DNA of 64,000 nt from Psychrobacter sp. JB385 (GCF_900163785.1 NZ_FUKN01000001.1:124001-188000), one strand, 5' to 3'. Positions 19,658-29,349 are shown, counted from the first letter of the stretch. The notes: a model not told the origin generated them from the letters alone. Translations and numbers: made by a program.

Positions 19658-20073
19658 TCTAGGTCCTTTTCGGTCACTCTTATTAGTATATAAATTATCC
19701 GTTACTGGCGTGGTACCTTACCGCTTTTTATCATAGCTGATGTTATCGTGTAATTTTAGCAGAAACCTATCCTAGTGTACGAGTGTAAACGTGACTGGTG
19801 ATAAAAGCGATAAGGTATCAAAAATAAGCTATTTATGTCAGCGTACTTTGAACCACGATGGAATGTTTATATATAGATGTTATACATAGATGTGACAAAA
19901 TATTACACACGATTAGAATGTAATTGCCATAATAATGACGAGTGCATATATGCACCTAGAAGGAATTAATACCAAATATCTATAAAAAGCACATTTTACT
20001 TATAACTTAGTAGCTATTTATTTAATGTTTATCTATTTAGTTGCTATAACTTTTAAGCTTAAGAGGAACGATT
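19658..20073. other. intergenic region between divergent acyltransferase and OmpA-family genes
   Basis: About 415 bases, AT-rich, with divergent promoters expected. I see no RNA gene, repeat or credible small frame. Confidence 0.45.
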
Positions 20074-20730
20074 ATGCGTAATACATTAATGGTCGCAGCA
20101 GTAGCATCAGGTCTAGCTCTTAGTGGTTGTTCTACGGATCCAAACACTGGGCAACAACGTCTAAACAAAACCGCACTTGGTACTTTGGCGGGTGCAGTAG
20201 GCGGCGCAACGATTTCTAAAGCAACTGGTGGCGATCAAACGGGTCGTGATGCCGCTATCGGTGCCGCTCTAGGCGCAGGTGTTGGTTACTACATGGAACG
20301 TCAAGCCAAGCAGCTTGAGCAGCAAATGGCTGGTACTGGTGTATCAGTTGAACAAAACCCAACAACGGGTAATATCGATTTGGTTATGCCAGGTAGCATT
20401 ACGTTTGCCTTTGATGATGCCACTTTGAACTCATCATTCAAGCCTACGCTTAGCAAGCTTGCACAAACGATGAACCAATATAACAAAACCACAGTAAACA
20501 TTGCTGGTCATACTGACAGCACAGGTTCGGCATCTTACAACATGGGTCTGTCACGTGATCGTGCTTATTCAGTTGCTAACTACCTAACTGCTCAAGGTGT
20601 TGCTTCTAACCGTATCAATGTGATTGCTTATGGTCAAACCCGTCCAATCGCTAGTAACAATACTGAAAGTGGACGTCAGCAAAACCGCCGTGTTGAGCTA
20701 ACCATCAACTCGCCACAGAGCGTTAACTAA
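20074..20730 (+). CDS. OmpA-family lipoprotein with glycine zipper (YiaD-like)
   Basis: 218 residues. A lipoprotein signal ends in 'LALSGC'. A Gly/Ala-rich glycine-zipper segment follows (about residues 38-75), then a complete OmpA/MotB peptidoglycan-binding domain with 'VNIAGHTDSTGSASYN' and 'LSRDRAYSVANYL' and the usual 'NRRVEL' near the C-terminus. It should be lipid-anchored and hold the outer membrane to the cell wall. An AAGAGGA site precedes the ATG. It is a single gene closed by its own terminator. Domain assignment is firm; the precise orthologue is less so. Confidence 0.88.
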   Translation: MRNTLMVAAVASGLALSGCSTDPNTGQQRLNKTALGTLAGAVGGATISKATGGDQTGRDAAIGAALGAGVGYYMERQAKQLEQQMAGTGVSVEQNPTTGNIDLVMPGSITFAFDDATLNSSFKPTLSKLAQTMNQYNKTTVNIAGHTDSTGSASYNMGLSRDRAYSVANYLTAQGVASNRINVIAYGQTRPIASNNTESGRQQNRRVELTINSPQSVN

Positions 20731-20770
20731 TCTTGGTTTTATATAAATAATACTTATATAAATCATTCAT

Positions 20771-20805
20771 AAAAAAAGATCAGCAATTGGCTGGTCTTTT
20801 TTTTT
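20771..20805 (+). terminator. intrinsic terminator after the OmpA-family lipoprotein gene
   Basis: Stem AGATCAGC / GCTGGTCT (one G-T pair) with a 5-base loop, followed by a run of about nine T. Confidence 0.88.
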
Positions 20806-21160
20806 GGGTGACGTTTAGCCATCAAATCTGCCTGCCACGTCATTATGTTTTTAACATGATGGAAAATTAAATAATAGCAATGACTCGTAAGGTTATTGAT
20901 TCATACGTTATGTCTAAAGGTTTTATTCTAAAGAGCGAGAGGAATTTTGAGACAGTTAACAATGCAAAATAATTTGTTGATAATGATTATCAATAAACCT
21001 ATAATCTATACATATTTTTGTTGATGTAATATAAATTAGCTTATTAGATATGGTAACCAGTTAACCGCTTGCTAAGTGTTTATAAGGTCGCAGTATTCAA
21101 TATAGCGACTATTATTCAATCAAATCCAACTTATTTTTGCTGTCTTTTTTGAGGATATGT
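20806..21160. other. promoter region of the imelysin/di-heme operon
   Basis: About 355 bases with no gene. The only clear element is the Fur-type operator listed separately at 20977-20993; the rest is AT-rich. Confidence 0.5.
20977..20993. promoter_or_regulatory. Fur box (iron-repressed operator)
   Basis: Sequence TTGATAATGATTATCAA is a perfect 8-bp inverted repeat around a central G and contains the core repeats of the classic Fur consensus. It lies about 170 bases upstream of the imelysin lipoprotein start, so the following four-gene operon is probably induced in iron limitation. Confidence 0.8.
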
Positions 21161-22621
21161 ATGACGATTACCACAGTAATGCGCCGTCAGATTTTACCAA
21201 CAACTTTGGCTGCGACCCTTGCAGGGCTATTGATGGTGTCAGGCTGCACTAAGCAGACCAATGAAGACACGACTGCTGATGTGACCACGCAGTCAAATGT
21301 GCAAAGCACAGAGACAACGGATGATACAGCGCTATCAGCGGTCGACAAGGCCTATACTGATAGACTGATGATCAGTTATGCCAATATGGCGCATGCTGCG
21401 TTTAAAGACTCACTCGATACAGCAAAAGCACTACAAGTAGCCATTGACACCTACGTGGCAACGCCCACGCAAGCCAATCTAGATGCCGCAAAAGCTGCCT
21501 ATAAAATGGCGCGTCAGCCATACTCGCAAACGGAGATTTTTCGTTTTGACGAAGGCTTTGTCACACCCAATGATAAACGAGCGATTGCTAGTGTAGATAG
21601 CTGGGAGGGGCAGATAAATGCATGGCCACTTGATGAAGCGTTGATTGATTATGTCAGTGACACATACGAAGGTGAGTACAGTAGCAAAGACAATATTATC
21701 AATAGCCAGAGCATTACAGTTGGCAGTGTCAAGCAAGATACCAGCACAATCACACCTGAGCTGTTGGCAGAGATGAATGAGATTGGGGGAAGTGAAGCCA
21801 ATGTGACCACAGGTTACCACGCGATTGAGTTTATGCTGTGGGGACAAGATACCAATGGCGTAAAAGAAGGCGCGGGTAATCGCCCAGTAAGCGATTATGT
21901 CACCCAGGCTGGTCAATGTACCAGTGGCGATATGGTCAATGAAGATGCCAGCATCTGTGAGCGTCGCGGTGCGTTCTTAAAAGCGGCTGCGCAGTTATTG
22001 GTAAATGACCTCACAGCGATGGAAGCTGAGTGGCAGCCTGAACGTGACAATACGTTACGCAGTGATCTTATGGCGCGTAAGTACGATAACGGTCTGCGCC
22101 AAGTGATGTACCAGATGGGCAGCTTGGCATTGGGAGAGCTTGCTTCTGAGCGTATGCAGGTTGCTTTTGTCACAGGGTCTACCGAAGATGAACACGAATG
22201 TTTCAGTGATTTAACGCATCTAAGCTATGCCAATAATGCTCGCGGTATTCAAAATGTCTTTAACGGCAGCTACAGGACAGTCGCTGGCAAAACGGTCGGT
22301 GGTTATGGTGTAAAAAACTATTTGGCTGATACTGGTAATCAAGAAGCGGCTGAGAAGTTGGCTGCTGATTTTATCAAAGTAGAAAATGCCTTTAACGTCA
22401 TTGTAGAAAAAGGCGAAAAAGAAGGCATCAAGGTTGATCAAATGATTGCTACTGTGGGTCAAGCGAGCAAACAAGGCATTTCTGCTGAAGAACAAAATAT
22501 CCGCCGTGGCTGGATTGAAAAAGCTATTACAAGCTTACAAGAGCTCACTGACGGTATCGAAAATGCGGCAAAAGCGGTCGGTATCGAAAATCTAGATGCT
22601 GACGCTGGATCGCAATTCTAA
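21161..22621 (+). CDS. imelysin-family (M75) lipoprotein, IrpA-like, iron-regulated
   Basis: 486 residues. The lipoprotein signal has lipobox 'LMVSGC'. The mature protein is helical with the imelysin GxHxxE signature in 'TGYHAIEFMLWGQ' and a repeated helical bundle (second half near 'ECFSDLTHLSYANNARGI'). Imelysin proteins are periplasmic or surface proteins linked to iron or heme acquisition; peptidase activity is doubtful for most. A TTG eight codons upstream is possible, but the GAGGA at 21151-21155 selects the ATG at 21161. It is first in an operon with a di-heme oxidoreductase, a second imelysin and a DUF1513 protein, all behind a Fur box. Confidence 0.87.
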   Translation: MTITTVMRRQILPTTLAATLAGLLMVSGCTKQTNEDTTADVTTQSNVQSTETTDDTALSAVDKAYTDRLMISYANMAHAAFKDSLDTAKALQVAIDTYVATPTQANLDAAKAAYKMARQPYSQTEIFRFDEGFVTPNDKRAIASVDSWEGQINAWPLDEALIDYVSDTYEGEYSSKDNIINSQSITVGSVKQDTSTITPELLAEMNEIGGSEANVTTGYHAIEFMLWGQDTNGVKEGAGNRPVSDYVTQAGQCTSGDMVNEDASICERRGAFLKAAAQLLVNDLTAMEAEWQPERDNTLRSDLMARKYDNGLRQVMYQMGSLALGELASERMQVAFVTGSTEDEHECFSDLTHLSYANNARGIQNVFNGSYRTVAGKTVGGYGVKNYLADTGNQEAAEKLAADFIKVENAFNVIVEKGEKEGIKVDQMIATVGQASKQGISAEEQNIRRGWIEKAITSLQELTDGIENAAKAVGIENLDADAGSQF

Positions 22622-22799
22622 AGTGACCAATACTTAGAATCATAAAATGATTGGTAAATAAGCGGGACGCGTTGCCAGCGGCAGTTGGCAGCGTGTTTTT
22701 TGCGTAGTATAAAAAACGATTTGGTGTGCCGTGATGAATGACACATTAAAAGCACCATACTTTATAGCACGATTCTAAGCTAGGGCTAAGGTACTCCTC

Positions 22800-24467
22800 A
22801 TGAACGCCTCACATATTGTAAAATCTAAACCGTCTGCCTTATTGTATCGACCTGCTGCCACTCATACCTTTCCTGCAAAGCTGATACTTGGTTTGGTATG
22901 TGCTTTAGTGATGAGTGGCTGTCAGCCAGCTAATAACGAATCCAAAAGTGCTGATAATAAAAACGTAGCAGCTACTGACGATCAAAACCAAGCGCTTGCA
23001 CCTGAGCGTATTCAGGTTATAGAGACGCTCTCTGGCGTACCTATGCAGCAGCTGGCAAGCTTCGATCCACAAGAGATTAAGCAGGGCGGCGACACAGGTA
23101 TCAGTATCAGTAGTGCTGAAAGCTACTCCAAACCTTCCTCGAACTTGACGGCATCGCGTAAAGGGTCGTTTTTTATTGGTAATGCGTTTTTTCGGCAGCC
23201 GTGGGTAGTTGCGCCTGCCAGTACAGACAGCCGTGATGGTCTGGGTGCCTTATTTAATGTTGCTGCTTGTCAGTCCTGCCACATAAAAGATGGTCGAGGT
23301 CATGCACCAATGAATGCAGATGATGATGCTGATAGCCTGCTCATTCGTCTTGCTATGCCAGCCACCACGGATCAGCAACGACAACAGCTACAAGATTCAC
23401 TTATCGAAAAAATCGCGCATCCTATGTATGGTGGTCAGTTACAAGACCGCGGTATTCAAGGCGTACCTGCCGAAGCAAAAGTTGCGGTGCAGTGGGCGGA
23501 CAAACCTATCACGTTCGCTGACGGTCATGTCGAAACGTTGCGCGCACCCACTTTTACCTTGGACAACCCAGGCTATGGAGCATTTGATGCAGAATTGATG
23601 CTATCGCCGCGAGTTGCTTTGCCAATGATTGGACTGGGATTATTAGAGCAAATTCCAGATGAAGATATCAAAAAACAAGCAATAGCGCCTAACAAAAATA
23701 GCCCAAACGAAGGTATCAGTGGTAAATTCAACTGGGTGCTAGATCCGCAAACAGGCAAGCAGGCGCTTGGGCGCTTTGGCTGGAAAGCAGGTCAAACCAA
23801 GCTCATTACGCAAAACCAAAGTGCTTTTAACGAAGACATGGGATTGACGTCGAACATTCGTCCTCACGAGTCTTGTATGCCAGCGCAGACCGCATGCTTA
23901 AGTGCGACAACAGGTGCTGATGAGCAAGGCAATGGCAAACCACCTGTGGAAGTGAATGATGAAGTGGCAAAATTTGTGGAATTTTATACCCGCAATTTGG
24001 CTGTACCTCATCGACGACGTGCGGATGATAAACAGGTACTGGCAGGCAAAAAACGCTTTTATGACATGGGGTGCCAAAGTTGCCATACGCCACGATATCA
24101 GTTGCCAAAAACGGATGACGATCACCTTGAGCAGCATGGGCAAGTGATTTATCCTTATACAGATTTATTGCTGCATGATATGGGTGATGATCTTGCGGAT
24201 CGTACAGTTGCGGGTAAGCTACCACCAAGAGATGCGCAAGTTGAATTTTTAGCCAACTCTTACGAATGGCGGACGCCTGCATTATGGGGCATTGGTCTTG
24301 CCAAAACCGTCGATTCACAAGCGACGTTTTTGCATGATGGTCGCGCTCGTACGTTGATGGAGGCGGTGCTTTGGCATGGCGGAGAAGCCAAAAAACAACA
24401 GCAGCAAGTCCTAAAGTTGGACAAACAGGGACGCGATGAATTGAATGCGTTCTTAAAATCATTGTAA
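22800..24467 (+). CDS. di-heme c-type cytochrome oxidoreductase lipoprotein (DUF1111 family)
   Basis: 555 residues. A signal region with lipobox 'LVMSGC' follows a longer-than-usual basic N-terminus. Two heme c sites are visible: 'CQSCHIKDGRGH' (around residue 160) and 'CQSCHTPRY' (around residue 425). The C-terminal 'ATFLHDGRARTLMEAVLWHGGEA' segment is typical of the di-heme oxidoreductase (thiol oxidoreductase-like) family. These periplasmic proteins neighbour imelysins in many proteobacteria; the substrate is not established. It stands 178 bases after the first imelysin gene and 33 before the second. Heme ligation suggests a redox step, perhaps on iron, during uptake (inference). Confidence 0.85.
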   Translation: MNASHIVKSKPSALLYRPAATHTFPAKLILGLVCALVMSGCQPANNESKSADNKNVAATDDQNQALAPERIQVIETLSGVPMQQLASFDPQEIKQGGDTGISISSAESYSKPSSNLTASRKGSFFIGNAFFRQPWVVAPASTDSRDGLGALFNVAACQSCHIKDGRGHAPMNADDDADSLLIRLAMPATTDQQRQQLQDSLIEKIAHPMYGGQLQDRGIQGVPAEAKVAVQWADKPITFADGHVETLRAPTFTLDNPGYGAFDAELMLSPRVALPMIGLGLLEQIPDEDIKKQAIAPNKNSPNEGISGKFNWVLDPQTGKQALGRFGWKAGQTKLITQNQSAFNEDMGLTSNIRPHESCMPAQTACLSATTGADEQGNGKPPVEVNDEVAKFVEFYTRNLAVPHRRRADDKQVLAGKKRFYDMGCQSCHTPRYQLPKTDDDHLEQHGQVIYPYTDLLLHDMGDDLADRTVAGKLPPRDAQVEFLANSYEWRTPALWGIGLAKTVDSQATFLHDGRARTLMEAVLWHGGEAKKQQQQVLKLDKQGRDELNAFLKSL

Positions 24468-24500
24468 AAACTATTATACAAATCACTAACCGAGAACTGT

Positions 24501-25652
24501 ATGAAAATAAACCATGCTTTAGCAATGGCCTTATCTGCCCTAAGTGCTGGGTTATTGATCAGCTGCGTAAAACCTGCTGACGAAAATAAAGCACCAGATG
24601 AAAACAGCCAAAAGGTCGCGCAAGACAGTCCTGCGCCTGCCACATCAGAAGAAGGGGCAACTGAAAGCACAACTAAAATTGCTGCCGTAGACATCAGCGC
24701 CGACACTGAAAAAACCTACTTGATGCACGTGGCAAACGATATCGTCATTCCAGCATACGCGGATGCAGCCAAACAAAGCGATGTGCTGCATGATTTGGCG
24801 CAAAAGCATTGCCAACAAGCACCAGTAAGCGGCGAGAAGCTACAAGAATTGCGAGAGCAATGGTTGCTATTGGCGCAAGCATGGGCACGGGCTGAAATGG
24901 TAAATTTTGGTCCAGCAACTGCCAGCATGAGCAATCTGTATATCAACTATTATCCTGATGAGCGTGGATTGGTACATAGTGGCGTTGCTGAGCTTATCGC
25001 TGCCAATCCAGAATTGACAGCTGAGCAGCTTGCTAACGAGAGTGCCATCGTCCAAGGCGTACCGGGGTTGGAAGAAGCACTGTATGCCAATGAGCGTTTA
25101 GATGCTGGACAATGTGCTTACGTGATTAGTGCGAGTAGTGCATTGAGCACACGCCTAAAGGACATCGAGAAAAACTGGCAGCAAAACGCAACCCAATTAT
25201 TGGCAATGGATAAAACTGCTGAAAGCGATCAAGGGCTAAATCAATGGTTTAATTCTTTGTTGTCTTTGGTTGAGACCATGAAGTCCAATGCCATTGAACA
25301 GCCATTAGGCTTGGCAGGTAAAGCCAAAGGTCATCTGCCAGCTGCTACCGCTGGTCAAAGCCGTGCCATCATCAATGCCAAATTGGCGACATTGAATGAC
25401 ACCATGACTGATCCTGTGTTGACTGCGATTTTAGGTACTAATAATGACAATCAAGTGGCGGATAATCTATCGACTGCGCTTGCTGATGCAACAACATTAT
25501 TGGCGCAGATGCCAGAAGATTTGGCCACCGCTGATAAGGCTACCCAGCAAGAACTGCTAAATCATATGACGACCATTACTCGCTTGATTAAACGTCAATT
25601 GATTCCAGCGCTCGGCATTCGAGTTGGCTTTAATAGTACTGATGGCGATTAA
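24501..25652 (+). CDS. second imelysin-family lipoprotein
   Basis: 383 residues with lipobox 'LLISC' and an acidic linker. The imelysin fold is suggested by 'LLLAQAWARAEMVNFGPA', 'NYYPDERGL', and 'IVQGVPGLEEALYA', where the last occupies the place of the GxHxxE helix, with Glu kept and His replaced. It is shorter than and divergent from the first imelysin in the operon, so the two are not a recent duplication. The stop is 3 bases before the DUF1513 gene, a tight coupling. Probably a periplasmic component of the same iron-responsive system. Confidence 0.8.
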   Translation: MKINHALAMALSALSAGLLISCVKPADENKAPDENSQKVAQDSPAPATSEEGATESTTKIAAVDISADTEKTYLMHVANDIVIPAYADAAKQSDVLHDLAQKHCQQAPVSGEKLQELREQWLLLAQAWARAEMVNFGPATASMSNLYINYYPDERGLVHSGVAELIAANPELTAEQLANESAIVQGVPGLEEALYANERLDAGQCAYVISASSALSTRLKDIEKNWQQNATQLLAMDKTAESDQGLNQWFNSLLSLVETMKSNAIEQPLGLAGKAKGHLPAATAGQSRAIINAKLATLNDTMTDPVLTAILGTNNDNQVADNLSTALADATTLLAQMPEDLATADKATQQELLNHMTTITRLIKRQLIPALGIRVGFNSTDGD

Positions 25653-25655
25653 CCC

Positions 25656-27263
25656 ATGCATATTATCGAGGCAACGCCAGTGCAGCCTATACCTGAAACA
25701 TCCGATAAGTCATCTGGGTCTGGTAATAGTCAAGTAAAAGAGGTTACGAAACAGCTGGCGAATGAGTTGCTAGTGACGTCTGCACTGACCTTAATAGGCA
25801 CAGGGGTACTGGTCGGTATTCATCATCGTTATCGGAAGCAGCAGCATCCAGATGCCAGCCTGCAAGATTATGTGACTGGTATATGCTCACAGTTTCGTGC
25901 ATTGCCGTCAGTATCTAGGCGGCAATTAAGTCGTTTGGGCAACGCTTGTCAGCAAGCAACGATAGCATGGCAACGTGCTTATTGTAGTGACTCGCTAGCG
26001 GATGACGGTAGCGGCAGGGTGGTTAGCTCTGATACCACCAGTGTCAGCGCAGCGCATACCACGACCATACTGCCGCGGCCTGTCTGCTGGGTCAGCGGTG
26101 TCGCTTCAATGCTAAAGAGTAATACAGCGCTGCAAGACACAGACGATGCCCAAGCTGAAGGTGATAATAATGTCAACGATTTTGGCGTTGTTGGTATCGA
26201 TGCCGATAGGCAAATCGTTTGGCAAACCACCATGCCTGAACGTGTCCATGATATTGTGGTGCAGCCAATTATCAATGTCCAAGACAAGCATAATAATGTG
26301 GCTCAAAGCCGTGACGTCATAGTAATGGGTCGTCGTCCCAGTGAACGCTTTTGGGTATTAGAGGCTGCAACAGGGCAAGTAAAAGCCGCTATTAATGCTT
26401 TAGACAATCGACATTTTTATGGCCATGCTTGCTACAGTCTTGATGGAAAGTGGCTCTATGTGACCGAGAATGACACGGTAAGTTTAAACGGTAAAATCGG
26501 TCTTTATGACGCTCAGGAGAATTATAAAAAGATAGCAGAGTTTGACTCGCATGGCATTGGGCCACATGAGTTAATCATGCATCCAGATGGCAAAACGCTG
26601 GTCATTGCCAATGGCGGTATCAAAACTGAGCAAGCCTCACGTGAAGAGCTGAATCTAGATAGCATGCGCCCATCGCTGGTTTATCTTGATCGTTATGATG
26701 GGTCGTTACTTGAGCAAATCGAACCTGAACACAATCAAATGAGTGTGCGTCACTTGGCGATGCACGATAATGGTACGGTGATGATTGGCATTCAGTTCCA
26801 AGGGGATAAGCATGTTAATGTACCATTGGTATTGACGCATAAACGCGGCGATACTGACTTTTGTCCTCTACGCATGCCGCATAACCAGTGGCAGCGCTTT
26901 CATCAATATATTGCCAGTGTGGCAGTAGACAGCGCGCGCAATCAGTTATGTGTGACCACACCGATTGGCGGATGTGCCGCACTCTTTGATTTAAATACTT
27001 ACGCTTTGATCGACAGCATCAGCTTACCAGATTGTGCAGGCGCTGCCCTCATCGCAGATAGCGCAAACATAGTTTCCAAGTCAAACAATCAGCGTGAAGA
27101 GTCGGGCTTTATCGTTAGTGATGGACAAGGTCAATTAACCACATTGCATGTGAATCATGTGTCACTGGTCGAATCAGATACCAGTAATGACACTGAGCGT
27201 GTATGGGCCACCAGCCAGCTACATAAGATGTCTTTTGATAACCATTTGCAAGCAGTACTATAG
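25656..27263 (+). CDS. DUF1513-family beta-propeller-like protein with N-terminal anchor
   Basis: 535 residues. A hydrophobic segment ('LLVTSALTLIGTGVLVGI', about 36-53) likely anchors or exports the protein. A spacer of about 100 residues is followed by a repeated beta-rich region with DUF1513-like features: 'ERFWVLEAATGQV', 'FYGHACYSLDGKWLYVTEND', 'IGPHELIMHPDGKTLVIANGG', 'QMSVRHLAMHDNGTV'. DUF1513 proteins regularly occur as the last gene of imelysin/di-heme operons. Typical members are about 360 residues, so the N-terminal 150 residues are an extension here. Function unknown; the neighbours point to periplasmic iron handling. Confidence 0.78.
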   Translation: MHIIEATPVQPIPETSDKSSGSGNSQVKEVTKQLANELLVTSALTLIGTGVLVGIHHRYRKQQHPDASLQDYVTGICSQFRALPSVSRRQLSRLGNACQQATIAWQRAYCSDSLADDGSGRVVSSDTTSVSAAHTTTILPRPVCWVSGVASMLKSNTALQDTDDAQAEGDNNVNDFGVVGIDADRQIVWQTTMPERVHDIVVQPIINVQDKHNNVAQSRDVIVMGRRPSERFWVLEAATGQVKAAINALDNRHFYGHACYSLDGKWLYVTENDTVSLNGKIGLYDAQENYKKIAEFDSHGIGPHELIMHPDGKTLVIANGGIKTEQASREELNLDSMRPSLVYLDRYDGSLLEQIEPEHNQMSVRHLAMHDNGTVMIGIQFQGDKHVNVPLVLTHKRGDTDFCPLRMPHNQWQRFHQYIASVAVDSARNQLCVTTPIGGCAALFDLNTYALIDSISLPDCAGAALIADSANIVSKSNNQREESGFIVSDGQGQLTTLHVNHVSLVESDTSNDTERVWATSQLHKMSFDNHLQAVL

Positions 27264-27339
27264 CAAACGAAATGGTGATGAATGAGGCTGTGATGACCGA
27301 GATGACCAGCGCGGCAGGAGCAGCATAATTAAGGAAAAG

Positions 27340-28017
27340 ATGATGCTACAGGACCACACCTCGATATGGACAGATGCCAAGGCGCGTCTTGCTCAAGCAG
27401 GTATCGAGTTACATGTGACCAAGAAGCACGTCAAAAACATCAATTTTCGTCTTAAGCCGCATACATTGACAGTCTCTGTACCAAGAGAAATTCGCAGCGC
27501 ACAAATTGAACAAGCAATCGCTAAGCGTGTGCCATGGGCGATTGTCAATCATGCACAAGTATTGGAGCAATACAAACGCAACCAACAGCGTCCATCTGAT
27601 AATTTGAAGAACCTTTCAAATAGCGACAATCCGCTATTGTTATGGGGTTGCGAGCAGCCGTTTTCGTTAAATCACGATGAAAAAATGGCATATTATCGGC
27701 AGCAGCTCACCGACGTCATACCAGCCTTATTTGAAAAATGGCAACCAATCGTTGGCGCTACTGCCAATGAGGTACGCTTAAAAAAAATGCACACACGCTG
27801 GGGCAGTTGTAACACAAGAGCGCGGCGCGTTTGGCTATCTACCTACTTACCAGCCTATCCGCTTGAATGCACAGAGTACGTGATTGTCCATGAGTTATGC
27901 CATTTGCATCAGCCAAATCATAGTCCTGCATTTTGGCAAGTGGTTGCGACAGCGATGCCAGATTACCAGCGCTGGCATAATATATTGGCAGGTAAAACGG
28001 GACAGTTAAAATGTTAA
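27340..28017 (+). CDS. YgjP-type metallopeptidase (DUF45 family)
   Basis: 225 residues. The C-terminal half carries the zinc motif HELCH in 'VIVHELCHLHQPNHSPAFW', with the second conserved His and Trp as in the YgjP/WLM/SprT-like group. It also has the family segment 'HTRWGSCNTRARRVWLS'. Two adjacent ATGs (27340, 27343) follow an AAGGAAAA site. Cytoplasmic, no signal peptide. Substrate unknown. It lies 76 bases after the iron operon, possibly co-transcribed, and 18 bases before the TPMT-like gene. Confidence 0.85.
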   Translation: MMLQDHTSIWTDAKARLAQAGIELHVTKKHVKNINFRLKPHTLTVSVPREIRSAQIEQAIAKRVPWAIVNHAQVLEQYKRNQQRPSDNLKNLSNSDNPLLLWGCEQPFSLNHDEKMAYYRQQLTDVIPALFEKWQPIVGATANEVRLKKMHTRWGSCNTRARRVWLSTYLPAYPLECTEYVIVHELCHLHQPNHSPAFWQVVATAMPDYQRWHNILAGKTGQLKC

Positions 28018-28035
28018 ATAAGATAAGGAGGTCAG

Positions 28036-28641
28036 ATGGAACCAGTCAGTGAAGCCAAATTTTGGCAGCAGCGTTATGAGACAGACAGTATCGGTTGGGA
28101 CATGGGCGAGGTATCACCGCCGCTCAAAGCTTATATTGATCAACTACCTAAATCGGCTAAAGACCAAGCCATTTTAGTACCGGGTGCAGGTAATGCTTAC
28201 GAAGTAGGCTACTTGCACGAGCAAGGATTTACCAATGTAACATTGGTTGATTTTGCGCCAGCACCTATTGCAGCCTTTGCTCAGCGTTATCCTAAGTTTC
28301 CCACCAAAAATTTGCTTTGCGCCGACTTTTTTACTTTATCAGCTGAGGACTATCAGTTTGATTGGGTGCTTGAGCAGACGTTTTTTTGTGCGATTGATCC
28401 ATCGCGCCGTGATGAGTATGTGCAGCAGATGGCAGCGCTACTCAAGCCCAAGGGCAAACTAGTGGGTTTGCTCTTTGATAAAGTGTTTGGGCGAGATGAG
28501 CCGCCGTTTGGTGGCACAAAAGCGGAATATGAGCAGCGTTTTGCAGCCAGCTTTGGTATTGATATTATGGAGCCTAGCTATCACTCACATCCAGCACGGC
28601 AGGGGAGCGAGTTGTTTGTCAAGATGCATGTAAAAGATTGA
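28036..28641 (+). CDS. TPMT-family SAM-dependent methyltransferase
   Basis: 201 residues, preceded by AAGGAGG. The N-terminus 'AKFWQQRYETDSIGWDMG' is the thiopurine methyltransferase family signature. The SAM-binding strand 'ILVPGAGNAYEVGYL' and motif 'VLEQTFFCAIDP' follow. Bacterial relatives methylate thiols, selenium or tellurium compounds, or thiocyanate. The 3' end overlaps the convergent HD-domain gene by 23 bases, so its last codons are antisense to that gene. Substrate unproven. Confidence 0.85.
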   Translation: MEPVSEAKFWQQRYETDSIGWDMGEVSPPLKAYIDQLPKSAKDQAILVPGAGNAYEVGYLHEQGFTNVTLVDFAPAPIAAFAQRYPKFPTKNLLCADFFTLSAEDYQFDWVLEQTFFCAIDPSRRDEYVQQMAALLKPKGKLVGLLFDKVFGRDEPPFGGTKAEYEQRFAASFGIDIMEPSYHSHPARQGSELFVKMHVKD

Positions 28642-29287
28642 TTTCATGTGCTAGGTTTGTACGGGCCTGCGTCTCTAGCTGCTGATAATGCTCAGTGAGA
28701 TACAAGCGCGGGTGCGCCAACAAGGTCTGTAATACTTGCGTGCGCCCCATCTTATAGTCTGCTGTAGGTACATGTGCATACTCTTGACGGACGGCTTGTG
28801 CATAGTGCTCATACTCAGGCCAAGGCATGCCTAATATGCTTAAATCCATGTCCAACATATATGCAGCATCGCTGCGTTTATTCTCGTCTGCCAATTCAGT
28901 CAATTGGTGAGTGGCCGTCATCATAATCAAGTCGTAGATATGTTGGCATTGCTGGTCATTCAGATGAGAGGACAGCTTATCTGACATATATTCAGCGCTT
29001 TTTAGCTCATTGTCTGAACGTCTTGGATTATATATCACATCATGATAATAGAGTGCCAACGCAATGATATGAGGCTCGTGAAGATACTGGCAAATTTGTT
29101 CGAATTGAAAGAACAGCTGCTGGATATGACGTAAGCTATGATAAGTACGCTGAGTCTCATTGTAATGCGCAGCAATATTAAGCCACAGAGTGTGTGACTC
29201 GGCTGGCGTGATATCGCTATTGAGCGCAAGTAGATGCCGTGCAAAACGATTGCCAAGTTCAATACGCATCTGGGACGACTCTCTCAT
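28619..29287 (-). CDS. HD-domain hydrolase-like protein
   Basis: About 222 residues. Metal-binding residues of an HD-type fold are visible: 'YHSLRHIQQLF' (His pair), 'ALYYHDVIYNP' (HD) and 'LDMDLSILG' (distal Asp). It resembles the predicted metal-dependent HD phosphohydrolases found next to many metabolic genes. The frame can be opened at TTG 29293, but the AGG six bases before ATG 29287 favours that start. Its 3' end overlaps the TPMT-like gene convergently. Substrate unknown. Confidence 0.78.
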   Translation of the reverse strand: MRESSQMRIELGNRFARHLLALNSDITPAESHTLWLNIAAHYNETQRTYHSLRHIQQLFFQFEQICQYLHEPHIIALALYYHDVIYNPRRSDNELKSAEYMSDKLSSHLNDQQCQHIYDLIMMTATHQLTELADENKRSDAAYMLDMDLSILGMPWPEYEHYAQAVRQEYAHVPTADYKMGRTQVLQTLLAHPRLYLTEHYQQLETQARTNLAHEINLLHAS

Positions 29288-29349
29288 AATCAACCTGATT
29301 GCTTATCCATCACCGTTATATTTAATCCAACATACAATACATAAAGGAC

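Noticed and set aside
23827..24525. 232-codon minus-strand frame inside the di-heme cytochrome gene
   Set aside because: No family signatures and opposite to a gene with two heme motifs; a shadow frame.
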